Part shown: one piece after another, positions 62,299 through 64,000 of the stretch
How positions within the stretch are numbered: position 1 is the stretch's first letter
Layout: each line of letters begins with the position of its first letter
Assembly: GCF_030812595.1 (NCBI RefSeq)
Contig: NZ_JAUSSZ010000005.1
Coordinates: forward strand, 124,001-188,000
Reading direction: 5' to 3'
Source: Arthrobacter bambusae
GTDB taxonomy: Bacteria; Actinomycetota; Actinomycetes; Actinomycetales; Micrococcaceae
DNA: 64,000 nt
Notes under the pieces: model-generated
The model's input: only the letters and a program-made list of their open reading frames with translations
Databases searched by the model: none
What the model was told of the DNA's origin: nothing
Made by a program: the position numbers and the translations under genes

Positions 62299-62943
62299 AT
62301 GAACGATCTGAGCAGTATCTGGCCCCCCTTCGGCCTCAGCCTGACCACACCCCGCTTGGAGTTGCGCCCCATCCAGGACGCTGACATCCCCGCAGCGGTC
62401 AGGGCAGCCCTCAGCGGCATTCACGAGCCTGGGAAATCCCCCTTCAGCAACCCCTGGACGGAACTGCCCGAAGATGAGTTGGGTGCCAACATGGCCCGAT
62501 GGTATTGGCGCTGCCGGGCAGGAATGACCCCGGAATCATGGACGTTCCTGTTCGGCATCTGGCACAAAAACGAGTTCATTGGCTGCCAGGACGTGGAGGC
62601 AAAGAACTTCGCATCGTTGAGGACTGTCTCGACCGGTTCCTGGCTCAAAAAGAGCGCGCAAGGCAAAGGGCTCGGCAAGGAAATGCGCGCGGCCGCCCTG
62701 AGCTACGCCTTCGACTACCTAAACGCAGAAACAGCAACCTCCGAGGCCGCCATGTGGAACGAGCAATCCCTGGGCGTTTCCACCAGCCTCGGCTATGAGT
62801 TCAACGGCAGTTACCGCGACCGATGGGCCGTCGACGTCGTGGAAGTCCAACGCGTTCGACTCACCTCCGCTTCTTTCATCCGACCGGATTGGACGCTGAA
62901 AGTGGAAGGCCACGAAGCCACAGCGAAGTTCCTGGGTTTGTGA
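62299..62943 (+). CDS. GNAT family N-acetyltransferase
   Basis: 214 residues. The pattern resembles the RimJ/RimL-type acetyltransferases: LTTPRLELRPIQDADIPAAV at the start, WTFLFGIWHKNEFIGCQDVE in the middle strand, the acetyl-CoA loop LKKSAQGKGLGKEMRAAALSY (Q-G-K-G-L-G-K) near residue 122, and SEAAMWNEQSLGVSTSLGYEF (the helix that closes the fold). The substrate is unknown. ATG start, no operon partner; a repeat island follows. Confidence 0.93.
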   Translation: MNDLSSIWPPFGLSLTTPRLELRPIQDADIPAAVRAALSGIHEPGKSPFSNPWTELPEDELGANMARWYWRCRAGMTPESWTFLFGIWHKNEFIGCQDVEAKNFASLRTVSTGSWLKKSAQGKGLGKEMRAAALSYAFDYLNAETATSEAAMWNEQSLGVSTSLGYEFNGSYRDRWAVDVVEVQRVRLTSASFIRPDWTLKVEGHEATAKFLGL

Positions 62944-62960
62944 CCGCGCGTCCGCCGGAA

Positions 62961-63056
62961 CCCGACACAGGTGACCGGGCGTCGAGGAAAAACCCGACAT
63001 AGGTGACCGGGCGTCGGGGAAAAACCCGATATAGGTGACCGGGCGTTGGTGAGAGG
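62961..63056. repeat. 32-bp tandem repeats, left block (3 units)
   Basis: CCCGACATAGGTGACCGGGC-type units start at 62961, 62993 and 63025, exact 32-bp period. Unit junctions read GTCGGGGAAAAACCCGAC, a hairpin with 6-bp stem and GAAAAA loop. No spacers between units. Confidence 0.9.
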
Positions 63057-63073
63057 CGCACGAGCCTGGACGC

Positions 63074-63171
63074 GGTTCTTCGCGAAGGAGCGCATCGCGG
63101 CGCATCGGACACCGAAGGTCGCTCAGCGACCGGAGCGGGTCCTTATGCGCCGTGTCTAAGCGACGGCGAAG
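63074..63171 (+). repeat. Dispersed palindromic repeat, copy B
   Basis: Begins GGTTCTTCGCGAAGGAGCGC, carries the core GGTCGCTCAGCGACC (63117-63131), ends GTGTCTAAGCGACGGCGAAG. The closest relatives are at 19257-19353 and 18670-18766, about 44 kb away. It sits between the two blocks of 32-bp repeats. Confidence 0.8.
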
Positions 63172-63191
63172 GGCCGTGGCCCGGCGGACCT

Positions 63192-63296
63192 GGCGTCGGG
63201 GAAAAACCCGACATAGGTGACCGGGCGTCGGGGAAAAACCCGACATAGGTGACCGGGCGTCGGGGAAAAACCCGACATAGGTGACCGGGCGTCGGG
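63192..63296. repeat. 32-bp tandem repeats, right block
   Basis: Units at 63207, 63239 and 63271 (the last truncated), preceded by half a unit from 63192. Same sequence and period as the left block, better conserved. It ends about 75 bp before the PhoH gene. With copy B and the left block it fills the 430-bp gap between the convergent GNAT and PhoH genes. Confidence 0.9.
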
Positions 63297-63373
63297 AGCG
63301 GACCGGAGGACAGCTGAGGCCGGGGCCCGGCGAACCGGGCCACGGCCTCCCGCACAGGCGGCGCCTGGTGCGC

Positions 63374-64000
63374 TTAGATCTCAGCCCCCTCCAGAAGCTC
63401 CGTCACGAGTGCCGCGATCGGCGAGCGTTCGGAGCGGGTCAGGGTGATGTGACCGAAGAGCGGGTGCCCCTTGAGGGTCTCGACGACGGCGGCAACACCG
63501 TCGTGCCGGCCGACGCGGAGGTTGTCCCGCTGGGCGACGTCGTGGGTCAGGACGATCTTGGAGTTCTGGCCCATACGGCTCATGACGGTGAGGAGCACGT
63601 TCTTCTCGAGCGACTGGGCCTCGTCCACGATCACGAAGGCGTCATGGAGCGAACGTCCGCGGATGTGGGTCAGCGGCATGACTTCGAGCATGCCCCGGTC
63701 CATGACCTCTTCCACGACTTCCTGGCTCACGAGTGCACCGAGGGTGTCGAAGACCGCCTGCGCCCAGGGGTTCATCTTCTCCGCCTCGGAACCGGGCAGG
63801 TAGCCGAGTTCCTGTCCACCCACCGCGTACAGGGGCCGGAAGACGATCACCTTGCGGTGCTCCCGGCGCTCCAGGACGGCTTCGAGTCCGGCACACAAGG
63901 CCAGTGCCGACTTTCCGGTGCCGGCCCGTCCACCGATCGAGACGATTCCGACGCTCGGATCCATGAGCAAATCGATCGCAAGGCGTTGCTCAGCTGAGCG
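63374..64000 (-). CDS. PhoH family ATPase, C-terminal part (cut by window edge)
   Basis: The reading frame is open to the window edge (209 codons including stop). It begins [16 protein letters not shown] and contains the P-loop [20 protein letters not shown], then [21 protein letters not shown] and Walker [41 protein letters not shown] and [16 protein letters not shown] complete the PhoH domain. The type fits PhoH2, where a PIN nuclease domain precedes PhoH and forms an RNA helicase/RNase; the PIN part would lie outside the window. Near fumC/glpX as in mycobacteria. Confidence 0.92.
   Translation of the reverse strand, partial: RSAEQRLAIDLLMDPSVGIVSIGGRAGTGKSALALCAGLEAVLERREHRKVIVFRPLYAVGGQELGYLPGSEAEKMNPWAQAVFDTLGALVSQEVVEEVMDRGMLEVMPLTHIRGRSLHDAFVIVDEAQSLEKNVLLTVMSRMGQNSKIVLTHDVAQRDNLRVGRHDGVAAVVETLKGHPLFGHITLTRSERSPIAALVTELLEGAEI

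Noticed and set aside
62961..63296. Regular 32-bp repeats as a CRISPR array
   Set aside because: Units are contiguous with no unique spacers, the interruption is a dispersed repeat, and no cas genes are present.

Overview
The window reads as chromosomal DNA of a high-GC Gram-positive actinobacterium, most likely an Arthrobacter-like member of the Micrococcaceae. Evidence: WhiB-type Fe-S regulator, RpfB-type resuscitation factor, protein O-mannosyltransferase, DUF3499/DUF4245/DUF5719 families, frequent GTG starts and many 4-nt gene overlaps. From memory of Mycobacterium tuberculosis gene order, several blocks match conserved actinobacterial neighbourhoods: pth-rplY-prs-glmU-tRNA-Gln-tetR; ispE-rsmA-rpfB-tatD; rsmI-pmt; DUF3499-metallopeptidase-whiB; purK-purE-gtrA; glpX-fumC-phoH. 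I see no prophage, insertion sequence, transposase or CRISPR-cas genes.

Layout. 1-1.6 kb: two nucleotide-sugar genes on the minus strand (epimerase, cut by the window edge, and a UDP-sugar dehydrogenase). 2.1-13.3 kb: four consecutive giant LuxR-type ATPase regulators (LAL family; called A-D here, A nearest the sugar genes), three of them translationally coupled to a neighbour. This is the clearest accessory block. 13.4-17.7 kb: pth, rplY, prs, glmU, tRNA-Gln. 17.9-25.6 kb: TetR regulator, a repeat island, ABC-F ATPase, ispE, rsmA, rpfB, tatD. 25.7-30.9 kb: moxR-DUF58-transglutaminase operon. 31-43 kb: aldehyde dehydrogenase, rsmI, pmt, membrane proteins, L,D-transpeptidase, ahcY and small conserved genes. 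43-50.5 kb: whiB, giant glycosyltransferase, DUF5719, TIGR03089, gtrA. 50.5-60 kb: purK-purE-manA-femX, a hairpin-flanked DUF559 gene, glpX, DUF4245, carbonic anhydrase, fumC. 60-64 kb: NUDIX, prepilin peptidase, an unknown protein, GNAT acetyltransferase, a repeat island and the C-terminal part of a PhoH ATPase.

How the genes fit together. Much of the window is cell-envelope biology: UDP-GlcNAc synthesis (glmU), nucleotide-sugar oxidation, mannose-6-phosphate (manA) and O-mannosylation (pmt), peptidoglycan bridge and cross-link enzymes (femX, L,D-transpeptidase), wall hydrolysis (rpfB), polyprenyl-linked sugar transport (gtrA) and a WhiB-coupled glycosyltransferase. The four-regulator block sits immediately upstream of the nucleotide-sugar genes on the same strand, so control of exopolysaccharide is the simplest hypothesis, but no target is proven by sequence.

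Most unusual features: (i) the LAL array, in which the ATPase motifs have decayed differently in each paralogue while the DNA-recognition helix is nearly unchanged; (ii) a glycosyltransferase with no ATG/GTG/TTG start, whose only sensible start is an ATT overlapping the whiB stop codon (TAATT); (iii) a matched pair of 61-nt hairpins bracketing a DUF559 gene; (iv) a roughly 100-bp dispersed palindromic repeat in three copies, associated with two tandem-repeat islands between convergent genes; (v) two genes whose stop-codon region is tandemly duplicated.
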